Below, piece by piece: positions 20,576-33,820 of a stretch of 64,000 nt of DNA (positions are counted from its first letter, which is position 1; every line of letters starts with the position of its first letter). The notes under the pieces were generated by a model. It had not been told where the DNA came from, ran no database searches, and saw only the letters and a list, made by a program, of their open reading frames with translations. Source of the stretch: Marsupella aquatica. Taxonomy: Eukaryota; Marchantiophyta. The stretch is taken from positions 3,844,001-3,908,000 of the forward strand of contig OZ316896.1 of the NCBI GenBank assembly GCA_973895155.1. Direction: 5' to 3'. The translations under genes were made by a program, and so were the position numbers.

Positions 20576-23320
20576 ATGGCGGGCGCGATGACGGAGATAG
20601 GAGGAGGAGGTGGTGGAGGTGGTGGAGGGGCAGGAGTGAGTGGGAATGGTAGCAGCGAGGGGGTGTTTGATGCGGCGCACGTGGCGGAGGTGAAGGCATG
20701 GCTGAAGACGGTGTTCGAAGCGGCAGGACGGGAGGTGCCGGAATTCGAGTACACGCCGAGTACAATAGCTCATCTCCACAAGATATCCACTATGTCGCAG
20801 AAGCGCACGGCGGCGGCTGCAATCGTGGCAGCCGATCTTCGCCAAAAGGCCGCTGAATATCATGTTGAAGGTAAGGAGGGAAGGAGGTGCGGCATTGCAT
20901 TGCGTTGCATTCCACTCACTTTGCTTAGCTTTTACCGTGAGGGTTGACTCTCCATGGAGAATTAATCCTCTGCCTGTTTGGAGGTAGGCTCGTAGGTTGA
21001 TGTTCGTGGTCAACTTTCCCAGCTGAATATCGTGTTGAAGGTGCGGCATTGCATTTCTATTTTCTTTGGTGAGCTCTCCGTCTGCGTGCAAACCTTCTAT
21101 GAACAATCGAGCCCCTTCCCATTTTAACGTTAACCTGCAGCTTTTAGATCTGCAGAATGGGATTCAATGCGACGTACTTTGCATTTTCCGTTCTCTTTGG
21201 TTAGCTCTCACCCAGAGGCTTTTAATGGACAATTGGTCCTCTGCGTGGTCCAATAGGTACAATTCGTTCTGAAGTTACCGTCCTCAGAGATTTAAGTGAT
21301 TGATCAATTATAATTCTGGAATGCATTGCATTGCCTGCTACTAAAACATGAGAACTAACTAACGAAACTCGGACTCACAGACTCTATCTGATCCCACACC
21401 TGTGTTTAAAAATTGCCAGTAGGTTCATAAATTGATTCTTTGAAAGGTCAGCCGCAGAGGGGAGTAGATAGGGAATCAATCTGCTCTTCCAGTTCGTGGG
21501 AAAGCTGAGCAGATGCCTATGTCATCTCATCTATACCTTAAACCCTGGGAATCGTCTGTCAGTTGGACCATTATTACTTGAATTTTGGCGGTGTTTGGAG
21601 TTGTGTTGTCTTTCGAAATAGAAAAGTTTGGCTCCAAATTCTAATCCTGTTAAATATTTCTGACTTCTGCAGCGGCCCGAGTACGTGAAATCTTGGAATT
21701 TGCAGGCCTTTCTCAAGAGAATTTATCACAGAGTGGGGTAGCATCAGCTCATACACTAGCCAGTGTGGCGCATTTGCTAGATATCAACGACATGGAAACT
21801 AGTAGGTAAACTTCAGTCTGGCTGCTAGAAAATCATACTTGTCCGTATATCGGTCAGTCAGCTTTGGGCAACATAACATGATTGGAACTAAAATGTCCGA
21901 CACTTGATAGTCTGAACAAGGAGAGCATCAATTCAATGCTCAAAGTGTGCTCGATTGTGGTCGCTATTCTATCCCGTATTACGTATGATATCACTACGAT
22001 GTGTGTGACGTGACATCAAGAGACTTCGCGAGAGTCGTGGTACATTGCTGTTAGCAGACTTTCTAAGATTCTTGTGATTCTGGCATGTTGCAGCTTTCTT
22101 TTGGCCATGGCCGAGCTTTCCTTGAAGAAAGCGGATGTGCAAGAGAAACGATTGAAGGCTGAGAAGCAATCAAAGATGCTTCTAGATAACACACGAAAGG
22201 CTATCTCCAGACTTACTTATTTGAAAAGGTAGGGCTCAAACCATTGCGTGTGGAAGTAAATATTCTTTTATGCCTGCGACCAGTTTTCTTTTGTTTTTAG
22301 AAGTAATCACCAAGTACTCCCCGCCTTTCAGTACTGTTTTCAATACGGTCTGATGATGATTTCTAATCGTGACGGGGGAGGGAGCAGGACGCTCTCACAG
22401 CTTGAAGAGGAGGCAGCAGCGCGAGAGGGGCCCATGTTGCAATGGCAGACCAACCTGAAGATGATGAACTCGAAAGAGCGCCAGTATCTTCAACAGCTTT
22501 CTAATTACAAGGTATGTTTTGTCAAGACAATGTGACGTGTCTATGGGACCTTATACAGATTGCGCCAAGTTAAGGTTTCGGCAGATTAGTATCTAGCGCT
22601 CTGTATACAAAGTTGCTTGGCCGTTTGTTTGAATATTATTCCCATTGCAATGAAGTTTAAAATTAGCGATTGAGACAATCCTTGCTTGGCAGGCTGTGCT
22701 AGCTCGGTTGGGATACACACCAGAGATCAGTCATGGTGTCCTGATGGAAATGGTGGAGCACCGTCAAGAATTGGAACGGAAGACCAAACCCATTCTTGAT
22801 ACACTTCGATCATATCAAGACCTTCCCCCGGTTAGGCCTGTTCAACTTTGTTTACATTGCCTTTTTTACTTTTGTCCGACATATGATGGAAGTACAGGAA
22901 TACTCTGTATGGTTGTAGGTCAGATTGAATGTCCAATTGCTGAGCAGGATGCTTTCAGAGGGTTGTTGGAAATTCTTCTTAGTATGAATCGACAAGTTAA
23001 TTTGTTCCTGCTTGTGCTGTTCATTTCTCATGTTCGGTTCCTCCCACACTCAGAGTCGATGAATGCTATGAAAGAGTGACTCGAGTAGGCTCTGTAATTG
23101 AGGTCTTCTGGTTCATCTATTCATACCTTCTTCTGTTATATGTAGGTCCTGAATGAGAGGATCAATAAATTCATTTTGACTTGTTTGCCTATGGCGGATT
23201 TGAGCGCAGGACAAAGCTTTGGCAGAGCTAGCGATCGAGGACAAGAGGCGGGAGTACGAAGCAGCAGAGAAGTACCTCGAGGATGCGCTGCATTCAGCTC
23301 TGAATACACCGAACGAATAA
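20576..23320 (+). CDS. AUG1: AUGMIN subunit 1 / HAUS1-like protein, six exons
   Basis: The protein is subunit 1 of the augmin complex, which recruits gamma-tubulin to existing microtubules for branching nucleation in spindle and phragmoplast. Exons by GT-AG and phase are 20576-20870, 21673-21805, 22094-22228, 22388-22511, 22693-22830 and 23210-23320. Together they give 936 bases, or 311 residues, close to the roughly 300 of plant AUG1. After a short Gly-rich start it has VKAWLKTVFEAAG and PEFEYTPSTIAHLH. Later exons give REILEFAGLSQENL, LAMAELSLKKADV, LGYTPEISH, DTLRSYQDLPP and EDKRREYEAAEKYLED. This order matches the Arabidopsis protein as I remember it. The body is predominantly coiled-coil. 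The ATG at 20576 fits; a second in-frame ATG follows four codons later. All introns close cleanly and no stop interrupts, so it looks functional. The poly-Gly tract (residues about 9-18) is a local expansion. Confidence 0.95.
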
Positions 23321-25092
23321 TATGCTGATGCTATTGAGAGGAGGGTGTAGTGCGCTAGCATTTGCTCATCAAATTGTGATCAGGAACAGACCGTCCTCAC
23401 GTTATGTATCTGTCAAACTCGTCAGGCCCCCGTTCTTTCAGGAGTATGTCCTCCACATGTACAGAGCAGGAATGTTTCTAAAAGGCAGTTCCTATCAGGG
23501 TTTCCGACGACGAGCTAGCTACATTGACGCGTCTACCTTTCAGTCATCATTCTACAGTCGATGCCATGTTAGACAGTTTGAGAAACTCCTCCAACTAAGC
23601 TTACCCGGGATGTTTTACAGCGCTTCATTTGAACCTCATTATCATTAGAACTGCTGTTGTGGACCTTTGGAATTAAGACTAGTGTAGGATACTAGGACTC
23701 CGGCTCCAAGGACAGCGAATGAACACTATTGCCTTGTGCATTTCCAATATGGAGCTCTCAAAGCAGAAGTTTCCGGCAATGTCATCAATTGCTTTTGATG
23801 TCTGGGAAGATTTCTGATTCAAAGGCTTTGAGACTAATGGATTCATAGTCAATCATATTTGTCAACCGACACGCAATGGACACTAGCAATCGCTCTAACC
23901 TACAATTGGACTATCTCCGAATCACGTTGCCTTCACTGAGTACAGAATCTTATAGGCATCGCTTTCATAGCACCACAACATTTCAAATATTGATCGGGTC
24001 AGTTTTCACTCGGTATGCATCTGTTCATTTGTTTGATCGTTAACTTGTTCAATTACTTGCAGTAGTAATGGACGAATACATAATCAGGGCCCTGACAGCA
24101 AACAAAATGGAAATGTCGCCTGTTCTTCCACATAACTCATAACTCATCCTCTACTAAAAGACATGACACCCCGCATGAGGGGAGAAAGTGAGCGATTGTT
24201 ACAATCCAGAGCGTCTGAAGAAACATCCCATAATGACCAACGGTACGAATGAGCTTTGCTCTGCCACATGAGCTACACTAATGTCTAGAGCACTTCTGTC
24301 TGTTGGCAAAGTCAACCTTCATACCTTGTGAACCGGCAGGAAAAATGAGCTCCTCTGTTTGACATGGACCACACTCGTGTGCACCGCCCTCTTAGAGGTA
24401 AGTTAGCCTTAATTGATCACCACGACGGAAAGACGGATGGCCCGATCTTACCAGTAGGCTGGACCTACTTATCTCACCAGGTTCAAGTACCTCCTCCTGT
24501 TCAGGTGGATCACCTGGAGAGCATTTACATTGTATCACACGGCTTATACTCTTGTGTCCACCCTACGCTGGGACCGGATTTGCTCCATGGAATTACAATG
24601 GGCTACAGCGAAGGGCATCATCGCCAGCTGTGAATAGCTCACATGCGCATCTCAACTAAAAGCTGAAAATACGTCCGTGCCCAGAATGTTGAGGAACAGG
24701 AAGTTTGAATGAAAGGTTCTAAAGGGCAAAGGGCTGTATCAAACAAGACCAACTCTTGGCACACTGCACTGTAAAGCAGAAAAGTACGGTTCGATTCTTT
24801 GAGTAGTTATTACACTCACGCATTAGAACTAAAAATTTTCCTCGTTTAGAATTGGGACTCGAAACTCGAACCAAATGTGTGATTCTAGCAAGAAATTAAT
24901 TCGCGTTTATAAAAGCTCTTACACCTCTACTTAGTACTAATATATGCCATGCTTGCAAGGCTTTCACTCACGAACTGACTGATTTCAGGATTTTAGCATC
25001 TTTCAGTAATAAAAAAGTGCAAGTTCTATGCAACAATAATGCATTGATAACCGTATCCGATTCCTAGAGCAGTGGGGTCCTGAGTACTGCTT
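23321..25092. other. AUG1 3' flank and intergenic sequence
   Basis: Presumably the AUG1 3' UTR followed by spacer. Frames such as plus 23322-23648 and plus 24364-24633 are open but show no domain or splice support, and I leave them unannotated as genes. Confidence 0.5.
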
Positions 25093-25882
25093 CTACGAAG
25101 AGCGAGGTGGAGAGTTAGGCCCTCTAAACATACCCTGTCTTTTACTTTCCCTTGCTCTCCTTCGTTCTGCTTCCTCTCTTGAATGTTCTTGTCTTTCTCT
25201 GCTTCGCTCTGCAAGTTCCCTTTTGGTCTCCTGTACCACCCTCTCGTCCTCACATTTTTGCCTCTCTTTCTCAGCCTGGGTCCTTTCGTATTCGTTCGCT
25301 TTCATATCCTCCAAGAGCTCTTCCAATTTGAAAATTGCAATTGGCGAGAAAGAATAACTCCGCGGCTGTGGTCCCATCCGCCGTGAATGATCAGGACTGT
25401 CTGGGAAGCAGTCCTCATTGTCGTCAGGCTCTTCCAGTGCAAGTTTTTCGTCCGGCGTTTGGGTCTTACCGTACATAACATCTGTTACTGGATCCGACCA
25501 TCCCCCCTATGGTCATTTCAGATCTCACAGTGGCAAGCACAACAACACAGGCATACAATACAACAGAGATCTGGTTCCATACTTATACTCGGAAATATAT
25601 GACAAGAGACTGTGGCAAGCCTAGAATATGGTCTGCTGTGGGTCTTGAAGACTCTATCAGTGCGCCTCCTTACTAACTCAAACGTGTCTTTCCTCAGTCA
25701 TTCTCTTGGATCTTGCCATATCTGAAGTAGTTGGATAGCTCTTCTAGGGACTCACTCAGACCGGGTTCCCCGCAAGATAACATCCATCTATCAACTCTGT
25801 ACAGTCCAACACTGAAATTCCGTGCGCTCCTTCTCTCCATAGGTCCTCTTCTGGCTGGAAGGCTATGGCAAATGCTACCCAC
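25093..25882 (-). CDS. Uncharacterised protein with possible membrane segment and charged coiled coil
   Basis: I do not recognise the family. The last exon (from about 25590 or 25530 down to the TAG at 25093) encodes, in order: a hydrophobic stretch with VVLYACVVVLATV, which could be a membrane segment; TIGGWSDPVTDVMYGKTQ; an acidic linker EEPDDNEDCFPDS; and a long Arg/Glu-rich helix (KLEELLEDMKANEYERTQAE onward, about 70 residues) ending NSPPRSS. An upstream exon candidate (about 25882-25697, containing MERRSARNFSVGLYRV and ELSNYFRYGK) lies in a compatible position. Its donor and the acceptor between them are not certain, and further 5' exons may exist. CpG content is normal and the reading frame is clean, which supports a real gene. 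Confidence 0.45.
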
Positions 25883-25899
25883 GTAGTGCAGTCTCTATA

Positions 25900-28800
25900 C
25901 TAAAAACATAATCTCGATCTCTGCATTTGTAGTTGCAGCTACACGGTCCAAAGGAAGCTCTGGATATTTTCATACACTCTCAAAAACGTTATTAAGTAAA
26001 CCCAGCAGCTTTCCTGCTCTATGGTAGGGTTGAACAATACACAGAAGTAAGGCTACAGCAATAAGCAAATGGGTGACCTCCTCCAAATATACTTCATGAA
26101 ACTGCTTAGGCAGATCCATGGACGTAGCTACCTTTAATACTTTAAGAGATGAGGGACTGTGAGGGATACCCTAAACTCAAGACACATTGCCTTATAATGC
26201 TCACGACTAAAAATTAAAAAAATCAAACTGAATCGTCTGAGATTCATGAGTAAAGAGAGAAGGTTGAGAAAAGTTTCAAAGAAATCTAAATTCCAAATGG
26301 TCAACCGAGATGTGCAACTGACACACGCATCTCTGATCATGAGAAAATCGAAAAGGGAAACCAGGGAAGGAATATTGCTTGAAGAATGGGACGACGGTAT
26401 ACACAAATACATGCGAGCAGAAATGTACTCTTTCCTAAAAGCTGCACCGAGTCAAACTAAGATCCCAAGAATGAAGATAGTCTAATTCTACAATGAGCAA
26501 CGAGAATTTTTCAAATCGAACTACGCGAATCCTTCGCTCCTCCAAGACCCGGCCTGTGCAGTGTCGTGCTCAAGGGTCTGAATAATTGCTACTGGGTTTC
26601 GACATCATCATGAAGGAATGGAAGACGAAAATTGGTACAAAGGAATCTTCCAGGTCAAGTTCCGATGCAAAGAATCATATTAATAACCTACAACTCTCTC
26701 CTGGGCGAAGTGGAGCGAGGGATGAGGCAATAAAATATTCACCACTCGGTAACGCCTTCACTGACATGTAGCGAATTCACCCGATGAATTTTGCCTTCAT
26801 TCTTTATCAAATTAGCACAGCGGCGGCAAGGATTGGTCCGGTCTCGTCCTCGCATGAGCCCATCTATCATGGTTACCTTCTGTTACCTGTACCTTCGTTA
26901 CTATACTTGCACTTATTAAATATCGCCCACTTCGTTAGACCCTACAGAATGGAAAAGCTTCGATTGTTACTAAACTCTCTGCGTACAACCCTGAGTTCCA
27001 CAAATTTTGTTTTTGCTTGATATGGTATTTTCGAGAGGTCTGGAAAAGCAACTCGCCGATGTAAAATCAGCTGCTGAACCACCGGCCTAGCTTGAAGTTC
27101 TGAAAGTCAATGGAAGTATCTGTAAAAGTTGTGCACGCCAGAACCGGAAGAGCCATCTGCCGGTTGATTAAATTACACCTCTGCGCCGTCAGCCTCGGGG
27201 CTGCATAGGTTGCGTCTTCGTTTAGATCTTCCAGCTCTGTCGCGCTTCTGTAGAAAGAGTTCTCTCTTCGTATCTTCCGGTATGTTGACCATGCTCAGTA
27301 CATTCCTGTGCCACAAACGTCTCCTTGATTGCCACTAGGACCTTACACAACTCGATCTTAAAGTTCCGTTCCCAAGAGATGCATAGCCACCTGCTTTGGA
27401 ACAGTTCCTTTCCAAAATCACGAGAGAAATCGTTACGTGACCTCACTGGGAATCGGTCACAACGATGTGTACTTCCGCGAAAAGATCCGTGACTGATAAT
27501 CTGCAACGCGTTGACAAAATCTTCCCCGTGTCACACAAAACTTTCGGTGTTGTTTTAACAGACGGGCTTTGCCCACACCGAGATTCAAACTCGTCCTTCG
27601 TCGACTCTGTTGATCCTGGCCTGGCTCCCGGAGCCCCAACTTCTCAACAATTCTCGCCGATCCACTCAATGCTTCCTATGGTATCATTATTGCGGGCTAC
27701 AAAATAGACGAGAGAGCAAGCCGTGTGTTAGGCCCCTACGATTGCAGAACCTATCAGGCTTAGCTCGACAATGGCATGGTACCTACAATAGAGCTTTGCA
27801 GCACAGAAGTATCACAGGACTGCGACTATCATTTCTGAGTGTGTATATTCAGCACTGCGGCAGACGTCCATAATCATAAGCAGGAATTGAAGACCCTCGA
27901 AGATTGCTCCTTCTAGCCTTCATTTCTTCTGTATTCACGTCGGAGGAATTTTACTGGTGAAGCTCCGTCATTAAGCAATATTGCTATGGAAAACTTTTGG
28001 AGATTTTATGTCTAACGATTCTTAAGCAGTTCACCGAAATGAAAGACTTTCGTCGGAGCGATGCCCCCGAGTCACATTCCCGCGTAGTAGGACTTAAAGT
28101 TCATCCCTTAAGTGACACTATTTGATCCTTGTTTGGACCAGAGCAATCCAATATGACAAACGGTTGCGGAATGGAGTTCTTAGCTAGCTCGTCCAGCTTG
28201 TTCAGAGTCATCTAAGTCTCAAGAGCAAGAATTTTGTCGGATCTGTGTAAGAAATCCTGCCACGCAAGACGAAAGCCCGCTATTTGAAAACTTAGTCCAA
28301 CCAAGTCCTTCATCTCAACAGCCTCCACGAATTAAGTAATAGTCTAAGACCAGATTGATAGATTCTGGGCGAGGATGCACCTGTAGGGCCCTGGCCTACA
28401 TTAACTACCTTCGGTCCTCAGTAGAAACCTTTCTCTTACTGGAAGGTATTAAGAATTCGTATTTTGCTATACAAGAGTCTACAGAGAGATTGACTGGATC
28501 AAACTGAATTCCCAAGCTAAAGCTATTTTTTCATTTTTGGTAGTACTCAATTACTCGAGAGCATGAGTCAATCGAAGTACACCTTCAAACACAAATTGGA
28601 TCTCAGGAATCACATAAAATTCATCTCCCTTCTAATCTTCACCTGTGCACCTATCCTAGATTAAGAAAACTGCATTTTCCAGTTTGTTCTATACCAGATG
28701 ATATAATTTTCATTCGACGCAGACTAGTGAATCCTTTCAACGTGAAAATGTCCAGGAAAGTAATGAAACCAAATTTTCTTCCTAGGACGGGTGACGAGAA

Positions 28801-29571
28801 GATTCAAATGATTGCAAGGAAACGGAACTAAGGTCACTCATTTCAGGCCAGGCTCCAGATCGACCACCGTATGACCCTATTGGTTCGATGTGTATCGAGT
28901 ACATGGCAGCATCAGGCCTGCATAAATGATGAAGTGGATCATCGAGATTGAAAGAGGGCCACGTGGCCCGAACTTCAGCAATCCCTGAGTGAGACTTACT
29001 AGTGGATCTTGTGTACTGGAATCCTTTAAAGAACTGAAGACCAGTTCTAATGATGCCCTCAATCTTCACAACGTCTACTCAGGTAGACGGTAGACACGAT
29101 TGAAGCGAACCAGAGCACCTAATCTCGTCTGAGCACTGTAACACGTCCACTGGGCAAAGTGGATGCATTAATGTTCCATCGTACAGCAAGAAGAATGCTA
29201 GCTACCCAAATGAAAACTTTGAGAAAGCGTGCCGTCGCGTATGTAGCGTGTGATCGTACTGTCTACTCAAACTATATGTTGTGAATCGTGCAGAGTGTTC
29301 CCGGGTGTATTCCCTGAGACAGGGCCAAAGGTTTCCATTTCTCTCGTAGTCAAATCCTCTAGCTCACTGAAAGCTCTGAAAGGTGATAACGTATACTAGC
29401 TCGTGTAACCCCCATCTGACGAGCGTCGTTAACTATGTTATGTAGCCAATGTTACCGTGGGTGTGTGTGATTCGTTTTTCATGTTGTTAGATCATCCTAG
29501 CCAGGACGGACGATGTAATTCCAACAGTTTCCTTAATATGTTGTTCAGCAAGAGCAAGAGGTTTGCTTTAC
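25900..29571. other. Intergenic sequence with normal CpG content
   Basis: No gene could be supported. Open frames at plus 26246-26485, plus 26586-26771, plus 27465-27873 and minus 28782-29069 have no recognisable domain. The composition is like the neighbouring genes and unlike the repeat zones, so undetected small exons or UTRs are possible. Confidence 0.45.
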
Positions 29572-31896
29572 TCAAGAACCGGGATAAGGGATCGTACCCA
29601 ATTGTGCCTTCGGATTTTTGCGGTAAATGGCCCACAGCGCCACTTGCAGAGTACCAAATAAAATTGCAAACGCGTTAGGGATCTGTTCACATCACCGAAT
29701 ATATATGAGAATTCTGCAATTACATCTGTAAGGACCTTGACCATAACGGCGACCATAATAATTTTTCACGATCTGTGATCTTCTTTTAATATTCTGGCCA
29801 AAGCAGTTAACCCTCAACCAGGATAGAACTAAGATTGCGAGCACACTTAGTAGAGCCATGTAGGTTCGGCTTTTAGTGGAAGCAATAAATGTTGTCCAAC
29901 AGAAGAAAAAGGCAGTGTTCTAGCTAGATCCATCTTACGATTATAAAGATGTCGTAGGGCCATGAACCATAAGCTGTCCAGAGGCAGCCGTTGATAACAA
30001 TCCAGGTAGACAGAAGGATCGGCAAAAACTCAGCACTTTTGGTTCTGATGACCGTCCTGATGACCATCAGTGGAGCAAAGTTCTGTATGATTCCAATACT
30101 AACGCAAGCCGCCCCAACCACCTTCCCTCTTACCTCCTGATGAACGCCCCCCAGAGTGACGCCAGTGATCACAGCAAAAAGGACACAGCAAAGGCCGATA
30201 AACGTGGTCGTTTGTTTCTGTGGTATCACGAAGATACAAACGAAAAATTCCGTCAGAACTCCATTCCTCTTATTGCAAATTACTTTTGGAACTCATACCT
30301 TCCGAGTGTCTAAAGAAGGATCAGGAAAACATTGTTAGTCTCACTTATATACATGCAAAAGTTTTCGTCCCGTTAACTTGCAGCAGTCAGTTAAGTACTG
30401 CCAGAACATGTTTAGGAGAGGATTGAGAACGTTCTTTGTCCGAGTCTTTGGCTTAAAGTTTCCTAGGACAGACAAAAGCCTTGGAAAGGCAGATGTGATA
30501 GCGTTCCATGACACAACTTGCATGCAATTAACTTCGTGATCGAATGACATCAGTTTTAATTTCTTTCTACACTTTTAAAAACAAGCAGAAGGTATCACAC
30601 GTCCATATGTACTTTATGGAATGGTTCGACCAGAAACAAAACTGACCACACAAAAGCGCACAGCCGCATGCATAGAGTAATCTAATGCCTCGGATCGTTA
30701 AAGACGGCTCCGGAGGTCTGGTCCCAGCGACGGATCGATTGAAAGAATACCAGCATGACTCCCTAAAATTGTATTAAAATGTTTCTTTTATTTGATCCGC
30801 TAGTGCTTTTACACAAGATTCGCAAACTAAGGCCATGCTAAGGATCTCTTCTGTTTAAAACCTAGTGTGAACAAAAATATGCAGAATCAGTTGATAAATC
30901 GATTCCGTTCAAACTCTATCTTATCGAACGTGTAATATGAGATCTCTGCGTGTGCGCGTAGGTGAAGTCCTGGCTAATCTGGAGCCCCCTCTGGAGGAGA
31001 CATTACAGTATATTGCATTTAGGTTGGGATTTTGTCAGAACGAGGTTGGCATCCCACTTTTAGATTACAACAATTAAAGCAGATCTAAATAAGGTACCTT
31101 ATTCGATCCCTTGGCATATATCATGTAGATTGTCACGTATATAAATTCAATCACCAGGCCAGCGCTATTGATACTTATCACAAGAATAAGGTCCTTCACT
31201 GCTGGCAAACCGTAGACGATCCAAAAACAACAATTGAGCACCGTTAGGATGTACGGAGCAGGAGTGAAGTGCCCCACGTCTTTCGTCTTGAGGATCCTCA
31301 CGAATGTAGGCCTGGTCAATGTTAGACACCAAAAGCAGACATTCAGCTCCGACGATAAAAGAGGTTCTCCACGCGAGGCATTCTGGGAAATAAGACATTT
31401 TTCTGTGCATGATTCGAGATTCAAGCGGGGCGTTAATTAGGGCAGCACTGTAACTTTTAGTAGCCAAGACATCGTCGCAATTTCGAAAGCTCTATAACTT
31501 GTTCTCCCCTGGGAGGAGTGTTCAATGCAGTACTCTCAGGCACCCCTGGCGAGATGTGCTAGTTGACATAAACCGTAACTTTGTTTTTTGAAATTTTCAG
31601 TTTAAATCGAAAGCGGTTCAAAGTGCGGCCACGTTGGGAGCGGTAAATGACTCTTACTTAAGGGGGACGTTTCAAACTGTCCTGGTTCACAAATCGTGCT
31701 TATCAATGCAAGAAAGGAAACGAATGGAAATTTGAACTTGATTGAAATTTTTTCAGTTAGGAGAGCCAATCCTCATTAAATTGATGTAGGCTTGGGTTGG
31801 ATCGTTTCTTACAGGGGCGATAGAAATAGAAACATCGAGGAGATATTCCCTGCGCATTCCCCCGCACAATTCGACAGTATTTGTTAGAACGTTCAT
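29572..31896 (-). CDS. SWEET-family sugar transporter (two MtN3 repeats), exon 1 frame disrupted
   Basis: SWEETs are seven-helix membrane uniporters moving sucrose or hexoses across plasma or vacuolar membranes. Minus-strand exons are 31896-31813, 31311-31098, 30217-29939 and 29682-29572 (stop at 29574-29572), about 228 residues. Exon 2 gives PTFVRILKTKDVGHFTPAPY and NCCFWIVYGLP; exon 3 GKVVGAACVSIGI, NFAPLMVIRTVIRTKSAEFL and NGCLWTAYG; exon 4 IPNAFAILFGTLQ. These are hallmark SWEET motifs, including conserved prolines and the IPN of the second repeat. Exon 1 ends FLFLSPL, joining exon 2 to make LSPLPTF. However, the ATG at 31896 reaches that frame only if one G is absent from a GGGGG run near 31855. 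As written, translation shifts. Exons 2-4 are clean with matching phases. The four-exon layout is compact for the family. It is either a recent null allele, a sequence error, or uses another start. Confidence 0.85.
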
Positions 31897-31899
31897 CGG

Positions 31900-33103
31900 C
31901 GAGACACAGTCACCCTTTTGCAAACAATGCGTTCATCGATACAAACTGGAACATGAGGTAAGTGTTCCCAGATGCGCGCATTCGTGAATTTCAAATGATT
32001 TGCGAAAGTCAGATCTATCTTTGAGGTGTCGTTCATGCGTGGGCGGCTTTAAAACAAACTCCTTACCTACTACGTATTTTTGACAAGCGAAGAAACTAAG
32101 GCCCCGGGAAATTTTAATTAGGAAGCTCATTTGATTAATTTGAAGATCATGTTCTTCATAAATACGGTCAACCGTTAGTTATCGCCGTGCGGATCATTAC
32201 GTCAAAGCTACTCCAGCGCCATGATTTTCAGCCACATCTGATTGAATTTTATTAATCGTCATTGCTTAATTTACAGTAGTACCATAAGATGGCCCCCAAA
32301 TTTGTAATTGGCCTTCTTCGTCGAAATTTTACGATAAAAACTAAAACAAGAAAGAGACAGAGACAGAGACAGAGGCTCAGGAATGCAGTAGAAGCACTCA
32401 CCACATATTCCCAAGGCATTGCTGAATGTGTGCGGACTAACCATCCTGAGAACTTGTTGACGATCCCGGTGATTCTTTGGCGTTTAGGCACTGACACTCG
32501 CGGGATGTTCATTAATGTTAAGCCGATTTACAGACCGTTCCACCGCCCAACCGATGCTATTTATCAAAAGTCCCCCGCGTCCTGAATGCGCCCCATTGGC
32601 ATAATTAGAAAGATCCATTTCCAGTACGCTGAGTCAGAGAGGGCTCATAATCGTTCGCCGAATCAGGACGCGCGCCCGGAGATTCATACACTCCCAAGTA
32701 GGCCACGGTTACATCCAGTATTGCGACCTTGAACAGATATTCTCACCATTCTCACCATCATATTCTACGACGACGATATCCTCCAACCACTTTTCGCATC
32801 ACATGCATAACTGATAAATCCCGCGACATCTCATCCGCTTATTACGGGAAGAAAATGAGTTCGGAATACCACTCTGATAGCCCCATCTTCGAGATCCTAT
32901 CCGACTTCGTCTTCCGCTCTGTCGCTTTCGGTATTGATCCCCGAGCATTGAACCAACCCGCATTACATGCCATCGAGTATCCCTCCTACTAGCACCGACC
33001 ATTTCGATGCCCCCGCACTGCGATCATCGATAGTCTCCGAATCCAGTCCATAATCGAACCATCTTCATCTGATAGGAATCAAAATGTAGTCTCTGAAATC
33101 TTC
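31900..33103. other. SWEET 5' flank and intergenic sequence
   Basis: CpG-rich spacer. It contains a short AGAGAC microsatellite (about 32352-32373). Overlapping opposite frames at 32252-32512 (-, with a Leu/Cys-rich hydrophobic run made by that microsatellite) and 32289-32585 (+, true ATG) have no family signal. Confidence 0.5.
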
Positions 33104-33435
33104 TCGCAATTCTGCAATCTGAATCCAGTCAGTGATCGAATTAAAGCACTTCTTCTCTTCACATACGAATAACTCGCGGCCTAGCGCTCAATCTCTCGTC
33201 ACGAAAGCCTCGACGACCAAAAGCGCATCAAAATCTGGGAAATGAAGCCGCGCGACTATCTCAGCTCGACCATTCTCTCGTCTCATCCACGTGCTTCATC
33301 TCGGAATTATGAAATCGGAATCCAGTCAGTGATCGAAGCACATCTTCTCTTCTCATACTCTCGGGTATTTCGAGATCTCTCGTCACGAAAGCCTCGATCA
33401 GAAAGTGCATCAAAATTTGGGAAATGAAGCCGCGC
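33104..33435. repeat. Tandem duplication, about 185-195 bp period
   Basis: Units 33104-33252 and 33301-33435 share GAATCCAGTCAGTGATCGAA, CTTCTCTTC, TCTCTCGTCACGAAAGCCTC, GCATCAAAAT and GGGAAATGAAGCCGCGC. The segment between them differs. Confidence 0.85.
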
Positions 33436-33744
33436 CTAGTCTGTCGTTGTCCTAGTACTTCCTAGGGGTCACTCTCGACCCCGCGCCCGCCTGCGTGGCT
33501 GATGATTGAGACGGTTGGCTTGCCGACAAGGGCAACTTTCCCGGCGCGAAATCCCTCCCGGCGTGCTAAACCCGGCGAGCATGCGTCCCGTCCGTGTACA
33601 GTATTTCACCGTGAAACAATTGCCGTTCCTCTAATCATACATCATGCCACGTCAAATTGTGGTCATCTGCGTTGCGTGGTGCACTCACTAAATGTGGTAA
33701 TCTGCGTTTCGTTTCGCTGTGCACTCATTGATAGTAGCCCCGAT

Positions 33745-33820
33745 TACCAGTTATTTGAACGTGAATAGTAAAAGAACAATAATACCAGTTATTTAAACGT
33801 GAATAGTAAAAGAACAATAA
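33745..33820. repeat. Tandem 38-bp repeat, two copies
   Basis: 33745-33782 and 33783-33820 differ by a single G/A in TTATTT(G/A)AACGTGAATAG. The junction sits where the CpG-rich island gives way to AT-rich repeat DNA. Confidence 0.92.

Noticed and set aside
20366-21106. Long minus-strand open frame (246 codons) across AUG1 exon 1
   Set aside because: It is the antisense shadow of a GC-rich exon and poly-Gly tract, and the plus strand has the verified AUG1 coding sequence.
26246-26771. Two plus-strand frames as exons of a gene
   Set aside because: No conserved motif and no matching splice phase could be found; left as intergenic.
31165-31467. 100-codon minus frame overlapping SWEET exon 2
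   Set aside because: It is the alternate frame of exon 2; the SWEET frame carries the conserved residues.
32252-32512. Hydrophobic minus frame as a membrane protein
   Set aside because: The Leu/Cys run is a translated AGAGAC microsatellite.
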